Shown one piece after another: positions 49,768-58,382 of a DNA stretch of 64,000 nt (position 1 is the stretch's first letter; each line of letters begins with the position of its first letter). This stretch comes from Sciscionella sediminilitoris (lineage in GTDB: Bacteria > Actinomycetota > Actinomycetes > Mycobacteriales > Pseudonocardiaceae), in the NCBI RefSeq assembly GCF_000737195.2, contig NZ_JALM01000034.1, forward strand, positions 1 to 64,000, given 5' to 3'. The notes beneath the pieces were generated by a model. It was not told the origin of the DNA. It searched no databases and saw nothing but the letters and a program-made list of their open reading frames with translations. Made by a program: the position numbers and the translations under genes.

Positions 49768-51993
49768 ATGACTACTGGCCATACCGGATTCGATCGATTC
49801 GCCGAGGGGCTGGGGGACCTGGTCACCGGCGGCGCGATACTGCCTGCCTGGTCGCCGGACGGCACGGCATTGGCGTTTCTGGAGGGAACTCCACAGAATC
49901 GTACCGGCCGTCTCGTCGACTTGCGCACCGGCGAAAACCGGCCGCTGTTCGCCGATGTCGAGGCATTGCGCGAAGCGATCCGGGAAGCGACCGGTCAGAC
50001 CCCGCCGGGGCGCGGACTGCCGTTCGAGCACATCGGTTTCGCCGGTCCGCGCACGGTGTCCACGGTCGTCGGGGAGATTCCGGTACTCATCGAACTGGAC
50101 AGCGGCGCGGTCACCCGGGTGGCCGCGGAGCGCCCGCTGGATCGCTACTACGGACTCGCGCACAGCGTCCGGCTGACCCCACAGGAATTCCTGCGCAGCA
50201 TGCCGCTGGTGGATCCGGTCAAGGCGCGGGAACTGGCATCCCCGGACGGCACCATGTTCGTCTCGGCCGCCGGAGGCAATATCCTCCTGCGCTCGGCGGC
50301 CGACAATCGGACGGCCGCGCTGACCACCGACGGGACCCCCGAACGCGAGTACCGCTTCGACCTGGTGGATCCGCAGCTGGCGGCGCTGGGCCTGGCCACC
50401 CCGGTGTGCAACTGGTCGCCGGACGGCTCGCGCCTGGCCGCGTACCGGGTCGACAACCGCGGCGTGCACCGTTCGCCGCAGGTGCACAACCTCAAACGCG
50501 AAGACGAAGTGGTGCACCGCTACCACGCTCAGGCCGGCGGGCGACTCGAGCGCACCGCCTTGGTGGTGCTCGACATCTACGGCCGGGCACCGGTGTGGCT
50601 GGATCTCGGCGAGACCACCGACACCTATCCGGTGCACGCGGCCTGGCTGCCCAGCGGTGACCAGCTGGTGGTGTTCCAGCTGAGCCGGGACTGCCGACGG
50701 GCCGAGGTGCTGCTCGCCGACACGAAAACCGGTGCGACCCGCTCGTTGTTCAGTGAGGAGTCCGAGACATTCCTGCGCATCCACCACGATGTGTACTTCG
50801 GCAGGAAGATCGGCCTCTTCCTGACTCCGGACGGCACCCGGCTGCTGTGGTTGTCCGAGCGCTCCGGCTGGAAACACCTGTATCGCTACGATTTCGAGAC
50901 CGGCACGCTCGGCCCGCTCACCGAAGGGGAGTGGCCGGTCGACTATGTGCACCGGATCGACGGGGAGTACGCCTACTTCACCGCGCACTCGGACCAGGAA
51001 CGGCCCTACGATCTGCACCTCGCGCGGGTACCGCTGGCCGGAGGCCCGGTCGAGGAGCTGTCGGACCAGCCAGGGGTGCACGAAATGATGTTCGCACCCG
51101 GTGGTGCAGCCTTCGTGGACACCTGGTCGACGCCCGCCGAAGCTCCGCGCAGCGTACTGCGCGCACCGGACGGTTCATTGCGGTGCGAGCTCTCGGCGCC
51201 GGACACCTCGCGCCTGGAATGGACCCCGCCGCAGGAATTCACCGCCACTGCCGCCGATGGGGAAACCGAACTGTGGGGGACCCTGTTTTTCCCGGCCGAC
51301 TTCGACGAGAACGGGAAATACCCGCTTGTCGAATACGTTTACGGCGGCCCGCAGATCGCGGTTGCTCCGCATTCGTTCGACAATTCGTTCGCCAGGACCC
51401 CGCAGGCGCTGGCACAACTGGGATATGTGACGTTCGTGGTCGACGGACGAGGTACTCCGGAGCGCTCGAAGGCGTTCCACGACGTGGTGTATCGCGACTG
51501 GGCCGGCGGCCTGGTGCCCGATCACGCCGCCGTTGTCGAGCAGCTGAAATCGCGGCATGCCTTCCTCTCCGAGGTGAAAGCCGGAGTCATCGGGCACAGC
51601 TGGGGCGGGTACTCCGCGTTCCGGCTCGCCGCGGAACGGCCCGATGTCTACGCCGCCGCGGTGTCTTCCGCGCCGGGATTCGACCCGTATTCCTCGGTGC
51701 TCTACGAGTGTTATCTCGGCTTTCCCCAGGAGGAGGCCGATGCGTATCGAAAAGCTGAACTGTACCCGCTTGCCGGGAAACTGGCGGCGGAATTCATGCT
51801 CGTCTGCGGGACGATCGACCATGCCACCTGGTCCGACAGCATCAAGATGAGCGAGGCGCTGATCCGGGCCGGGAAAACGCACGAGTTCGTCGTGCTGCCG
51901 GGGCAGATGCACGGATACGACGCCGTCCACGACGGCTATTTCTGGCGCAAGGTCGGCGAATTCTTCCGAACGCACCTGACGATGGAGGCCTAG
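49768..51993 (+). CDS. Prolyl oligopeptidase-family serine peptidase (DPP-IV-like, S9)
   Basis: The 741-residue protein has an N-terminal beta-propeller of about 480 residues with WSPDG-type repeats and a C-terminal alpha/beta-hydrolase domain. The catalytic triad is readable: Ser611 in GHSWGGY, Asp684 in CGTIDHATW and His715 in GQMHGY. There is no signal peptide, so it acts in the cytoplasm. This family trims X-Pro or other dipeptides from small peptides. It follows the SCP2-like gene by 43 bases. A role in peptide turnover, or in cleaving a peptide-type product or prodrug, is possible; nothing here decides between them. Confidence 0.93.
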   Translation: MTTGHTGFDRFAEGLGDLVTGGAILPAWSPDGTALAFLEGTPQNRTGRLVDLRTGENRPLFADVEALREAIREATGQTPPGRGLPFEHIGFAGPRTVSTVVGEIPVLIELDSGAVTRVAAERPLDRYYGLAHSVRLTPQEFLRSMPLVDPVKARELASPDGTMFVSAAGGNILLRSAADNRTAALTTDGTPEREYRFDLVDPQLAALGLATPVCNWSPDGSRLAAYRVDNRGVHRSPQVHNLKREDEVVHRYHAQAGGRLERTALVVLDIYGRAPVWLDLGETTDTYPVHAAWLPSGDQLVVFQLSRDCRRAEVLLADTKTGATRSLFSEESETFLRIHHDVYFGRKIGLFLTPDGTRLLWLSERSGWKHLYRYDFETGTLGPLTEGEWPVDYVHRIDGEYAYFTAHSDQERPYDLHLARVPLAGGPVEELSDQPGVHEMMFAPGGAAFVDTWSTPAEAPRSVLRAPDGSLRCELSAPDTSRLEWTPPQEFTATAADGETELWGTLFFPADFDENGKYPLVEYVYGGPQIAVAPHSFDNSFARTPQALAQLGYVTFVVDGRGTPERSKAFHDVVYRDWAGGLVPDHAAVVEQLKSRHAFLSEVKAGVIGHSWGGYSAFRLAAERPDVYAAAVSSAPGFDPYSSVLYECYLGFPQEEADAYRKAELYPLAGKLAAEFMLVCGTIDHATWSDSIKMSEALIRAGKTHEFVVLPGQMHGYDAVHDGYFWRKVGEFFRTHLTMEA

Positions 51994-52623
51994 TAGCCCG
52001 TCAATCCGGCAGCGGGACGTGATCGGGTCGGCCGGGTGACCGTTTTGTCTGCGGCTATCGATGAGCACGATCCCAGGGTGGACTCGAACGTGCTTGGTCG
52101 GCCGACTATGGGACATGGTGAAATCCACGGATGGGAATGGATTCCACCGACACCATATCGCCCACGTGGGTGAAGAATTGACGATTCAATGCTACTGCCG
52201 CTTCAAGGTCAATGGCCTCGACCAAACGATGTTCGGCGTTGCGCGCTGGTGCGAACCTAGCCGTTGGTGGCTGAGATCGGCAGGCAGAAGACGCGACGCG
52301 GGTATCGGTGGTCTTACCGGGTGTGCCGGCGGCGTATAGATTCAGGGCCAGGTGCTGCGTGGCCGGAGTCGATGCTGATGCAACAGATCGATCGCTAGGG
52401 ACGGTTACAGAATACGCGGTAGTGTGGATAGCTTGATCGTCCAGGCATCGGTGTCGCGGTGTTGAATGTTCGGTGACTGCGACGCCGGGTGAAGCCGGGC
52501 GCTATCATGACTCTGGCTGCACCGAAAGCGTCCGACAGGGTATGTTTATTTTCGCCCTGATGGCGGATACCTCGTTGCGACGCTGTCCTCTTAGGTTGGT
52601 TATTGGCCCAAGGGGGTGCTGAT
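51994..52623. other. Gene-poor stretch at the edge of a lower-GC island
   Basis: I see no supportable gene in these 630 bases. Short frames exist (for example 52061-52339, +) but lack codon bias and a ribosome site. Base composition falls from typical high GC on the left to clearly lower GC on the right. No tRNA, attachment-site repeat or transposase is visible. Confidence 0.5.
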
Positions 52624-53472
52624 ATGAATGATTACTTGTCGCTATTGCCGTCGACCTTACAGTGGATCGCTGACCGATTGAATTCCGTGTCGGCAGTTCC
52701 ATGGCCATTATGGGTGGGTGGACTTTTTCCGATTTACGTGACTGTTATAACGGTTTTGCTCTGGTTCTGGCGAGGTCGGGTATGGCTGGTTCATTGTGAC
52801 TATCCGGTAACTAGTCGACGAGTGGCGTGCCGGAACTTGGTTGCGGGTGAATGGAAGCGATGTCATCATCACAATCGGCCTGTATATTACAACTTCGGCC
52901 ATCATGTGAACCCCGAGCTGAGGCGCTGGCAAACAGTGAATCGGAAAGGTGAGGTATTCGATCGACAGGAACGTGGAGTGGGTACCATTCGGTTAAGACC
53001 TGCTGGTGCTACGGTACTCTATAAACGAGGTTTCGCACGGCCTTTCTTCGATGTTGTGAAATTATTGCCAGATGCAGCTCGGGATCTGGTGAAAAGAATT
53101 CGCGATGCCAGGTTGGCGAATCCAGGCAAGTCTGACTCCAGTGCTCCCGTCGTGTCGGAGAATTCGCCGATTGCGAAAGGCTTGGATATAACCGTACAAG
53201 CAACCCGGTTTGCTGTGGTTACGGCATTTGTGGCGATCGCATTGACGATAGCGTCGATCATGGCGGGCGGAATGGTGCAAACTACGATGCAGTACCTGTC
53301 GACGCTGGGGTTTGTGCTTGCATGGGCGGCCACGAGCGCAGGGATCTATTCGCGCAGTGCGCAGTGGCTGAGGGACACTTGTTTGAAGTCCGTCAAGTGG
53401 TGGGCGTTTGTATTTGTTCCTGTCGCGGTTATCAATCTTTTTCAAGCAGCCGGCCAGGCCACGGGCACGTAA
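52624..53472 (+). CDS. Orphan membrane protein of unknown function in low-GC DNA
   Basis: ATG 52624 follows AAGGGGG and gives 282 residues; an in-frame TTG at 52603 is less likely. Hydrophobic segments lie at about 31-53 and then three near the C-terminus (about 196-220, 228-245 and 258-275), with a cytoplasmic-looking, His- and Arg-rich stretch between (KRCHHHNRPVYYNFGHH). I recognise no family. Codon use is unlike the neighbours: three TTA Leu codons and several AGA/ATA codons occur, while the flanking genes almost never use them. This points to recent acquisition from lower-GC DNA. Confidence 0.7.
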   Translation: MNDYLSLLPSTLQWIADRLNSVSAVPWPLWVGGLFPIYVTVITVLLWFWRGRVWLVHCDYPVTSRRVACRNLVAGEWKRCHHHNRPVYYNFGHHVNPELRRWQTVNRKGEVFDRQERGVGTIRLRPAGATVLYKRGFARPFFDVVKLLPDAARDLVKRIRDARLANPGKSDSSAPVVSENSPIAKGLDITVQATRFAVVTAFVAIALTIASIMAGGMVQTTMQYLSTLGFVLAWAATSAGIYSRSAQWLRDTCLKSVKWWAFVFVPVAVINLFQAAGQATGT

Positions 53473-53550
53473 ACGGTTCTCGCTACGGTGCCATAGTGCT
53501 TGACGTTGTTTCCACGTCGATCCCTTCCGGGCTGTCCAGCCAGCGAGCTC

Positions 53551-53590
53551 CGTTGCCCTGATTAAATCAGCTGGTTCAATCAGGGCAACG
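53551..53590. terminator. Inverted repeat between convergent genes, possible bidirectional terminator
   Basis: CGTTGCCCTGATT (53551-53563) is matched exactly by its complement AATCAGGGCAACG (53578-53590) with a 14-base loop. It sits between the convergent membrane-protein and secreted-protein genes. There is no T-run after either arm, so a terminator is only one reading; a remnant of a mobile-element end is another, although no transposase is near. Confidence 0.5.
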
Positions 53591-53660
53591 CACCGTCGGG
53601 TGGCACAAACAAGGAGTTAACAAGGGCTGGTTCGCCCAGTACGCCGTCGAGCTGTTCTGG

Positions 53661-54095
53661 TCAGCTTGTCGAAGCCTGGACTTCCGGGCCCGAGGTGCCA
53701 TTGCCGACGGGGTCGTCCTTGCCGTCCATGACGAGTCCGCGAAAGACCAGATGGCGGTGTTCCGGAATTTTCTTGGAAAAGTCACAGTAGGTCCAACCGG
53801 CCCTGGCGCCGAGACGGTCGTGACAATGGGTTCCGCCGCTTCCGTTCAGCGACCAGACTGCGTCGACGTGGTAACCGTCCGCCTTCTTGTCTTTCACCCA
53901 GAAGATGTCTCCATGGGCGACGTAGCACGTGACCACTCTCGCGCCGACCGAGCACGGAGCGCCGGCCGGTGGGCCACTTGCCGAGCTCACGGCACCGAGC
54001 TCGGACACGGCGGGAGCCGTTCCCGCGACGGCGGTACCTGGCGCGATCAGGGCCAAAGCGGCCGCGCAGCCGATCGTTGCAAAGGTCTTGTACAT
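53661..54095 (-). CDS. Small secreted protein of unknown function (intact copy of a tandem pair)
   Basis: ATG 54095 follows GGAGGA and gives 144 residues. The N-terminus is a signal peptide: MYK, a hydrophobic core (FATIGCAAALALIAPG) and an AVAG cleavage region near residue 25. The mature part has four Cys in two close sets (PCSVG...VTCYV and HCHD...TYCDF), so two disulfides are likely, plus WVKDKKADGYHVD and GWTYC motifs shared with the neighbour upstream. No known family is recognised. It lies downstream of the related, frameshifted gene in the same operon, 27 bases after that gene's shifted reading frame ends. Confidence 0.75.
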   Translation of the reverse strand: MYKTFATIGCAAALALIAPGTAVAGTAPAVSELGAVSSASGPPAGAPCSVGARVVTCYVAHGDIFWVKDKKADGYHVDAVWSLNGSGGTHCHDRLGARAGWTYCDFSKKIPEHRHLVFRGLVMDGKDDPVGNGTSGPEVQASTS

Positions 54096-54122
54096 GCTGG
54101 ATTCCTCCGCTGCCACGTGGAT

Positions 54123-54559
54123 TCAACTGGTCGATGAATGGATTTGTGATCCGCCACTACCGGAAACGACGCTCTCGTTACTCTTCACCTCCATGGGCCA
54201 AAGTGTGATCTCGGTATTCTCCGGAATCATCCGGGAAACCCGGAGCAGTATGTCCATCCCGCCTTCTTGCCAAGCTGGTCGTGACAAGTCTGTGCGGGCT
54301 TCCATGGTTTACTGCCCCACCAGAAATGGACGTCGGCATGGTGGCCGTCCTTCCGCGCGTCCCTGACCCAGACGACATCGCCGGCGGGTACAAAACATGC
54401 CTGCGCCCAGCCGTTCAAGGAGCAGGCAGCGCCGGACGGTGGTCCGGCAGCGGGGTTCGCGGGTCCGGTGGCGGTCTGCGCCACGGCCGGTGTCGCCATC
54501 GCGGCGAAGGCGCTCACCACGGTCGCGCCGAGGAGTGCGCGGAAATATGGTTTCTTCAA
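54123..54559 (-). pseudogene. Paralogous small secreted protein gene with a frameshift near its 3' end
   Basis: A TTG start at 54559 with AAAGGAG upstream encodes MKKPYFRALLGATVV, a signal peptide ending near AVAQ, then ACSLNGWAQACFV, WVRDARKDGHHADVHFW and TCHDQLGKKAGWTYC, colinear with the intact neighbour. Reading stops at 54227 just after TYCSGFPG. In another frame the homology resumes: RMIPENTEITLW to a terminal SSTS at 54123 matches KKIPEHRHLVF to ASTS in the intact copy. Between the shared TAC and ATTCCGGA bases the spacing is 20 here against 18 in the intact gene. So the coding frame was broken, or the sequence has an indel error. The four Cys and the domain core remain, so a shortened product of 110 residues could still be made. 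Confidence 0.7.
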
Positions 54560-55221
54560 TTGTTGCTCCTTTGGTCAGGACCTGGTCGTCATTCCGGCAA
54601 CTCCTTCCGGCGGCGACTGTTCACCGCCGTGTTTGCCATGACGGAAGCTACAAGCAACCGGAATCCGGTACATCCGACCTCGGTCGATGCGCCATGGCCG
54701 CCCGGCGGTGGTGTCCCGGAGCGATTCGTGCGTCCTACGGCCTGTTGTCGTCGTGCCCGGTGTCGCTGCGAAAATGATCACGCAATGGCTGAAATGCGGC
54801 GGCATTCACCAGGTTTCCCGAGTGTTGATCCGAGCCGATTCGGTCGCACGGTACACATTGCCGGTTTGCGAATTTCCTTCTTCGACGGGTCCCCCGCTGA
54901 GGGGGAGTGACGCTGCTCCGGTACCCTCGGTGAGGTCTGCCCGTTCGGTGTGATGGTGACCGTTCGGTTGAGATTCCTTGGTGTGCTTCTCGCTCACCGT
55001 GAGAAGCGAGAGGTGCCCCTGTACGGAAAGTGCCGGAATGGACACGAAAAGAAACGCCATTCTTGTCGGTTTCGGATCGTCTTGTCAAGACCGTGTTCCG
55101 GGTCCTGCAGAAGTGTGATGGCAATTGACCGCAACACTTGGTTCTGGGTATCGTCATAACATCGATATCTTGATGAATATTTGCGAAATAAGAGTCAAGG
55201 TAAATTCCTGGGGAACAATTG
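54560..55221. other. Intergenic region upstream of SARP activator
   Basis: No credible gene is seen in these 662 bases. It contains the promoters of the secreted-protein operon (left) and the SARP gene (right). Two hairpins are visible: TCCCCC/GGGGGA near 54889-54907 and GCTTCTC/GAGAAGC at 54985-55007. The last 80 bases are AT-rich for this DNA. Confidence 0.5.
55125..55154 (+). promoter_or_regulatory. Possible sigma-70-type promoter of SARP gene
   Basis: TTGACC (55125-55130) and TATCGT (55149-55154) are spaced by 18 bases and lie about 68 bases before the SARP ATG. The match to consensus is moderate and the area is AT-rich, so this is a suggestion only. Confidence 0.3.
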
Positions 55222-57093
55222 ATGACGACGTCACTTGACCTGCGAATACTGGGGCCGATCGAAGCGTACTGCGACGGAATCCCCGTCTCTCTCGGCGGGC
55301 CGAGGCAACGAACCGTGCTGGCGGCCCTGTTGCTGAACGCGGACCGGGTCGTGTCGATCGAGCGCATCACCGAGGCCCTGTGGGAGGGCTCTCCGCCCGC
55401 GACGAGCAAGACCCAGATCGCGATCTGCATCGCGGCGCTGCGCAAGACTTTCAAGGCGGCCGGATGCACGAAGGAAGTCATCGCGACCAGCGCCCCGGGA
55501 TACCTGATACGCACTCGTGGCCAGCGGCTCGACCTCAGGGAATTCGCCGAACGGCTTGCTGCGGCGCGGGAAGCCACCCGGAAGCAGGGTGCCGCTCGGG
55601 GCGCGGAGGAGTTCGAGGCCGCGCTCGAACTCTGGCGCGGCCCCGCTCTCGCCGGTATCACGAGCCAGGTGATCCAGTCACAGGTCACCCAGCTCGACGA
55701 ACAGCGGCTGGTCGCCCTCGAGGAACGAGCCAGGCTGCGGCTGGAACTCGGCGAGCACGGCTCGCTGATCACCGAGCTGCAGAACCTCGTCGAGGAAAAT
55801 CCGCTGCGCGAGCAGGCTCGCGGTTACCTCATGCTCGCCACCTACCGGTGCGGCCGCCGCGCGCAGGCGTGTGAACTCTACCGGGAGACGCGACGACTGT
55901 TCGTCGAGGAACTGGGCATCGAACCCGGCCCGCACCTGCAAGCACTGCACGAATCGATCCTCAACGACGATCCCGCGCTGAGCGTGCGGAACCGGTCCGC
56001 CGTACCGGAGCCTCACGGCTCGGTGCCCGCGCAGCTTCCGGCGAACACCGCCGCGTTCACCGGGAGAGAGCCCGAGATCGCCGTACTCGATCAGCTCGTC
56101 TCCGGTGCGGAGGCCGACGGAGGTTCTGCCATCGGTTATCTCATCGGCGAAGCCGGTATCGGGAAGACCTCGCTGGCCACCTGGTGGGCGCACCGAGTCG
56201 GGCACCATTTCCCCGACGGTCAGCTGTTCGCGGATCTGCGCGGCAGGGACACCGAGCACAAGGGGGATCCGTACCGGATACTCGACGGGTTCCTGCGTGC
56301 CCTCGGTGTCGCGGATGAGCGGATTCCCGCCGAGCCAGGGGAGCGGGGCAACCTCTACCGCAGCATCCTCGCCGAACGCCGGTTGCTGCTCGTGCTCGAC
56401 GATGTCGGCCAGCACAGCAAAATTCGCCCGTTGCTTCCGGGGAGCGGGCGCTGTGCCGTCCTGATCACCGGAACCAATCCGATCGGCGAAGTACTCGGCA
56501 GCCACGCGCCGGAGCGAATCGAGCTCGCCAGGTTGGACGAGCAGCAGTCCCTGGCACTCATCACGAAGATCGTCGGACGGGAACGGATCGGCGCACAACC
56601 GGAGGCCGCGGCCCGGCTCACCAAGCTCTGCGGTGGTCTCCCACTCGCGTTGCGGATCGCGGCCGCGAAACTCACGAGCAAACCGCACTGGACGGTGCAG
56701 CGGCTGGTGGATCGTCTCGCCGATCCCGGGCAGCGGCTCAACATGCTCAGCCATGGTGGTCTCGACCTGCGCTCGCGGCTACGGGACAGCTATCGGCAGC
56801 TGGACGACATCGCGGCGCGGCTCTATCGCCGACTCGGGATGCTCGAACTGTCCGAGTTCACCGTGGCGATGGCGGCATCGATTCTCGAACTCGGGGCCGA
56901 GGAGGCGGAGAACGCGGCCGAACGGCTCATCGATGCGCAGCTGCTGCGGATCAAGAACGCCGGCACGCCGGGCAATCTCGTGTACGAGTTCCCGGAGTTC
57001 CATCGGCTCTACGCCCGCGAACGGTGCCGGATCGAAGAACCGCCGGAACAGGATGCGGAGCTGACCGAGCGGATCGTGAGCGCCATCGGGTGA
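55222..57093 (+). CDS. SARP-family activator with NB-ARC ATPase domain (AfsR/EmbR-like)
   Basis: ATG 55222 follows GGGGA at good spacing; a TTG at 55219 is in frame. The 623-residue protein has an OmpR-like winged helix (about 1-93, LRILGPIEAYCDG to GYLIRT), a bacterial transcriptional activation domain (about 100-245), and an NB-ARC ATPase with Walker A GEAGIGKTS (about 308-316), Walker B LLLVLDDV (about 388-395) and GLPLALR. It ends soon after a winged-helix-like segment and lacks the TPR tail of full AfsR. It is convergent with the NRPS-type operon and lies next to the halogenase unit, so it probably regulates the second cluster. Confidence 0.92.
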   Translation: MTTSLDLRILGPIEAYCDGIPVSLGGPRQRTVLAALLLNADRVVSIERITEALWEGSPPATSKTQIAICIAALRKTFKAAGCTKEVIATSAPGYLIRTRGQRLDLREFAERLAAAREATRKQGAARGAEEFEAALELWRGPALAGITSQVIQSQVTQLDEQRLVALEERARLRLELGEHGSLITELQNLVEENPLREQARGYLMLATYRCGRRAQACELYRETRRLFVEELGIEPGPHLQALHESILNDDPALSVRNRSAVPEPHGSVPAQLPANTAAFTGREPEIAVLDQLVSGAEADGGSAIGYLIGEAGIGKTSLATWWAHRVGHHFPDGQLFADLRGRDTEHKGDPYRILDGFLRALGVADERIPAEPGERGNLYRSILAERRLLLVLDDVGQHSKIRPLLPGSGRCAVLITGTNPIGEVLGSHAPERIELARLDEQQSLALITKIVGRERIGAQPEAAARLTKLCGGLPLALRIAAAKLTSKPHWTVQRLVDRLADPGQRLNMLSHGGLDLRSRLRDSYRQLDDIAARLYRRLGMLELSEFTVAMAASILELGAEEAENAAERLIDAQLLRIKNAGTPGNLVYEFPEFHRLYARERCRIEEPPEQDAELTERIVSAIG

Positions 57094-57122
57094 TGGTGGC
57101 GCAGCAGCGTCGCGTTGTCCCG

Positions 57123-57392
57123 CTATTCGACATCCTCGAGCAATCGCTGGATCGCTGCGACCCGCTGTTCGACGGCGCTGATCTGCGCGGCCAGCTGTTC
57201 ACGGTCCCGTGCCGCCTGCACGGCGAGCGCGTACAGCTGTTCGTGGCTCCGTGATCCGGTTTGGTTACGGCTCCTGCGCACGAACAGGGCGACGATCACG
57301 ATGATGCCGACCATCAGGATCAACAGCATGAGGATCGAGGAGAACTGATTCATCCCTTGCGTGCTTTCCGCTTCGCAGCCGAGCGCGCTCAT
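57123..57392 (-). CDS. Small membrane-anchored coiled-coil protein
   Basis: The ATG at 57392 overlaps the stop of the SbnA-like gene (ATGA), so the 89-residue product is likely translated by coupling; a second ATG at 57353 is possible. It has one hydrophobic segment (SSILMLLILMVGIIVIVALFV), a basic stretch RRSRNQTGSR that should stay inside, and a C-terminal helix with heptad-like pattern (LAAQISAVEQRVAAIQRLLEDVE). No family is recognised. Its place at the end of a biosynthetic operon is unusual and may mean it is a scaffold or immunity factor, which is speculation. Confidence 0.65.
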   Translation of the reverse strand: MSALGCEAESTQGMNQFSSILMLLILMVGIIVIVALFVRRSRNQTGSRSHEQLYALAVQAARDREQLAAQISAVEQRVAAIQRLLEDVE

Positions 57393-58369
57393 CCGGGTAC
57401 CCCGCGGACGAGCGTCTGGTTGTCATCGGTTCGAGCTCCGTAGATTTCGTCGACCCAGCCGCACCGGTAGATCGAGTCGAGATAGCGTTCTCCGAGATCC
57501 GGTGCGATGGCCACGGCCGTCGGTTCGGTCCCGGCCGCCGCGAGCCACCGCTGTGCCCCGCTGACCACCGCGCCGGTGGAGCCGCCGAACAGGAATCCGG
57601 CCGCCGCGAGCCGGTGACACGTCCTGATGGTGTCCGGTTCGTCGATGTGCAGGACTTCGTCCACAATGGACTCGCAGAGGATGTCCGGGCGGACACCGGT
57701 GCCGAGGCCGGGGATCATCCTCGGTCCCGGTGGGGTCCCGAAGGTGACCGATCCGACCGCATCCACGGCCACGATGCGCACCCGGGGCCGGTGCTCGCGA
57801 AAGTAGCGGGCACAGCCCATCAGAGTCCCCGTCGTTCCGGCCCCGACGAACAGTACATCCAGCTCCGGGAAGCGGCTGGCGATCGCCGGTGCGGTGCCGT
57901 GATAGTGGGCGAGCCAATTGGCCGGGTTCGCGTACTGGTTCAACCAGAAGCAGCGGGGGTCCGCCGCACAGAGCTCCCGGACGTGGCGCAGGCGCGCGCC
58001 GAGATAACCGCCATCGGAGTCCGGTTCGCCGATCGTGCGTACCTCGCTGCCGAGTGCCGCCATGAGCTGCCGTGTCGCGAGATTGCAGCGGGCGTCGGTG
58101 ACACAGATGAACCGGTAGCCGCGCTGGGCGCAGATCATGCTGAGGGCGACTCCGAGGTTGCCCGAGGAGGATTCGACGAGCACGCTGTCCGCATCGATCC
58201 GTCCGCCGCGTTCGGCGTGCTCGATCATCGAGACGGCAGCCTTGAGCTTGATCGAGCCCGCGAAGTTGAAGCCCTCGCATTTGAGCAGCAGTGGGGTCCC
58301 GATGGTTCGGCGCAGGTCGATGTAGAGGTCTTCCTCGTTGTAATCCTGTGGTTCGCTGATGATCGGCAT
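57389..58369 (-). CDS. PLP-dependent SbnA/cysteine-synthase-like enzyme
   Basis: ATG 58369 after GGAGAGG gives 326 residues. The fold-type II pattern is clear: a PLP lysine in NFAGSIKLKAAVSMI, SSSGNLGVALS for substrate binding, a GAGTTGTLMGCARYF phosphate loop, and FLFGGSTGAVVSG near the end. The closest role I know is SbnA, which joins O-phosphoserine and glutamate to give N-(1-amino-1-carboxy-2-ethyl)-glutamate, the precursor of 2,3-diaminopropionate; viomycin-type clusters use relatives. Its usual partner SbnB is not in the window, so a different beta-substitution is possible. It follows the oxygenase gene by 13 bases in the same operon. Confidence 0.8.
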   Translation of the reverse strand: MPIISEPQDYNEEDLYIDLRRTIGTPLLLKCEGFNFAGSIKLKAAVSMIEHAERGGRIDADSVLVESSSGNLGVALSMICAQRGYRFICVTDARCNLATRQLMAALGSEVRTIGEPDSDGGYLGARLRHVRELCAADPRCFWLNQYANPANWLAHYHGTAPAIASRFPELDVLFVGAGTTGTLMGCARYFREHRPRVRIVAVDAVGSVTFGTPPGPRMIPGLGTGVRPDILCESIVDEVLHIDEPDTIRTCHRLAAAGFLFGGSTGAVVSGAQRWLAAAGTEPTAVAIAPDLGERYLDSIYRCGWVDEIYGARTDDNQTLVRGVPG

Positions 58370-58382
58370 CAGCCTCTCCGTT

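Noticed and set aside
51994-54660. Mobile element or phage attachment site in the low-GC island
   Set aside because: No transposase, integrase, tRNA gene or flanking direct repeat was found; only one inverted repeat is visible.
54735-55772. Minus-strand frame across the SARP upstream region
   Set aside because: It runs antisense into the SARP coding region and has no domain or ribosome site.
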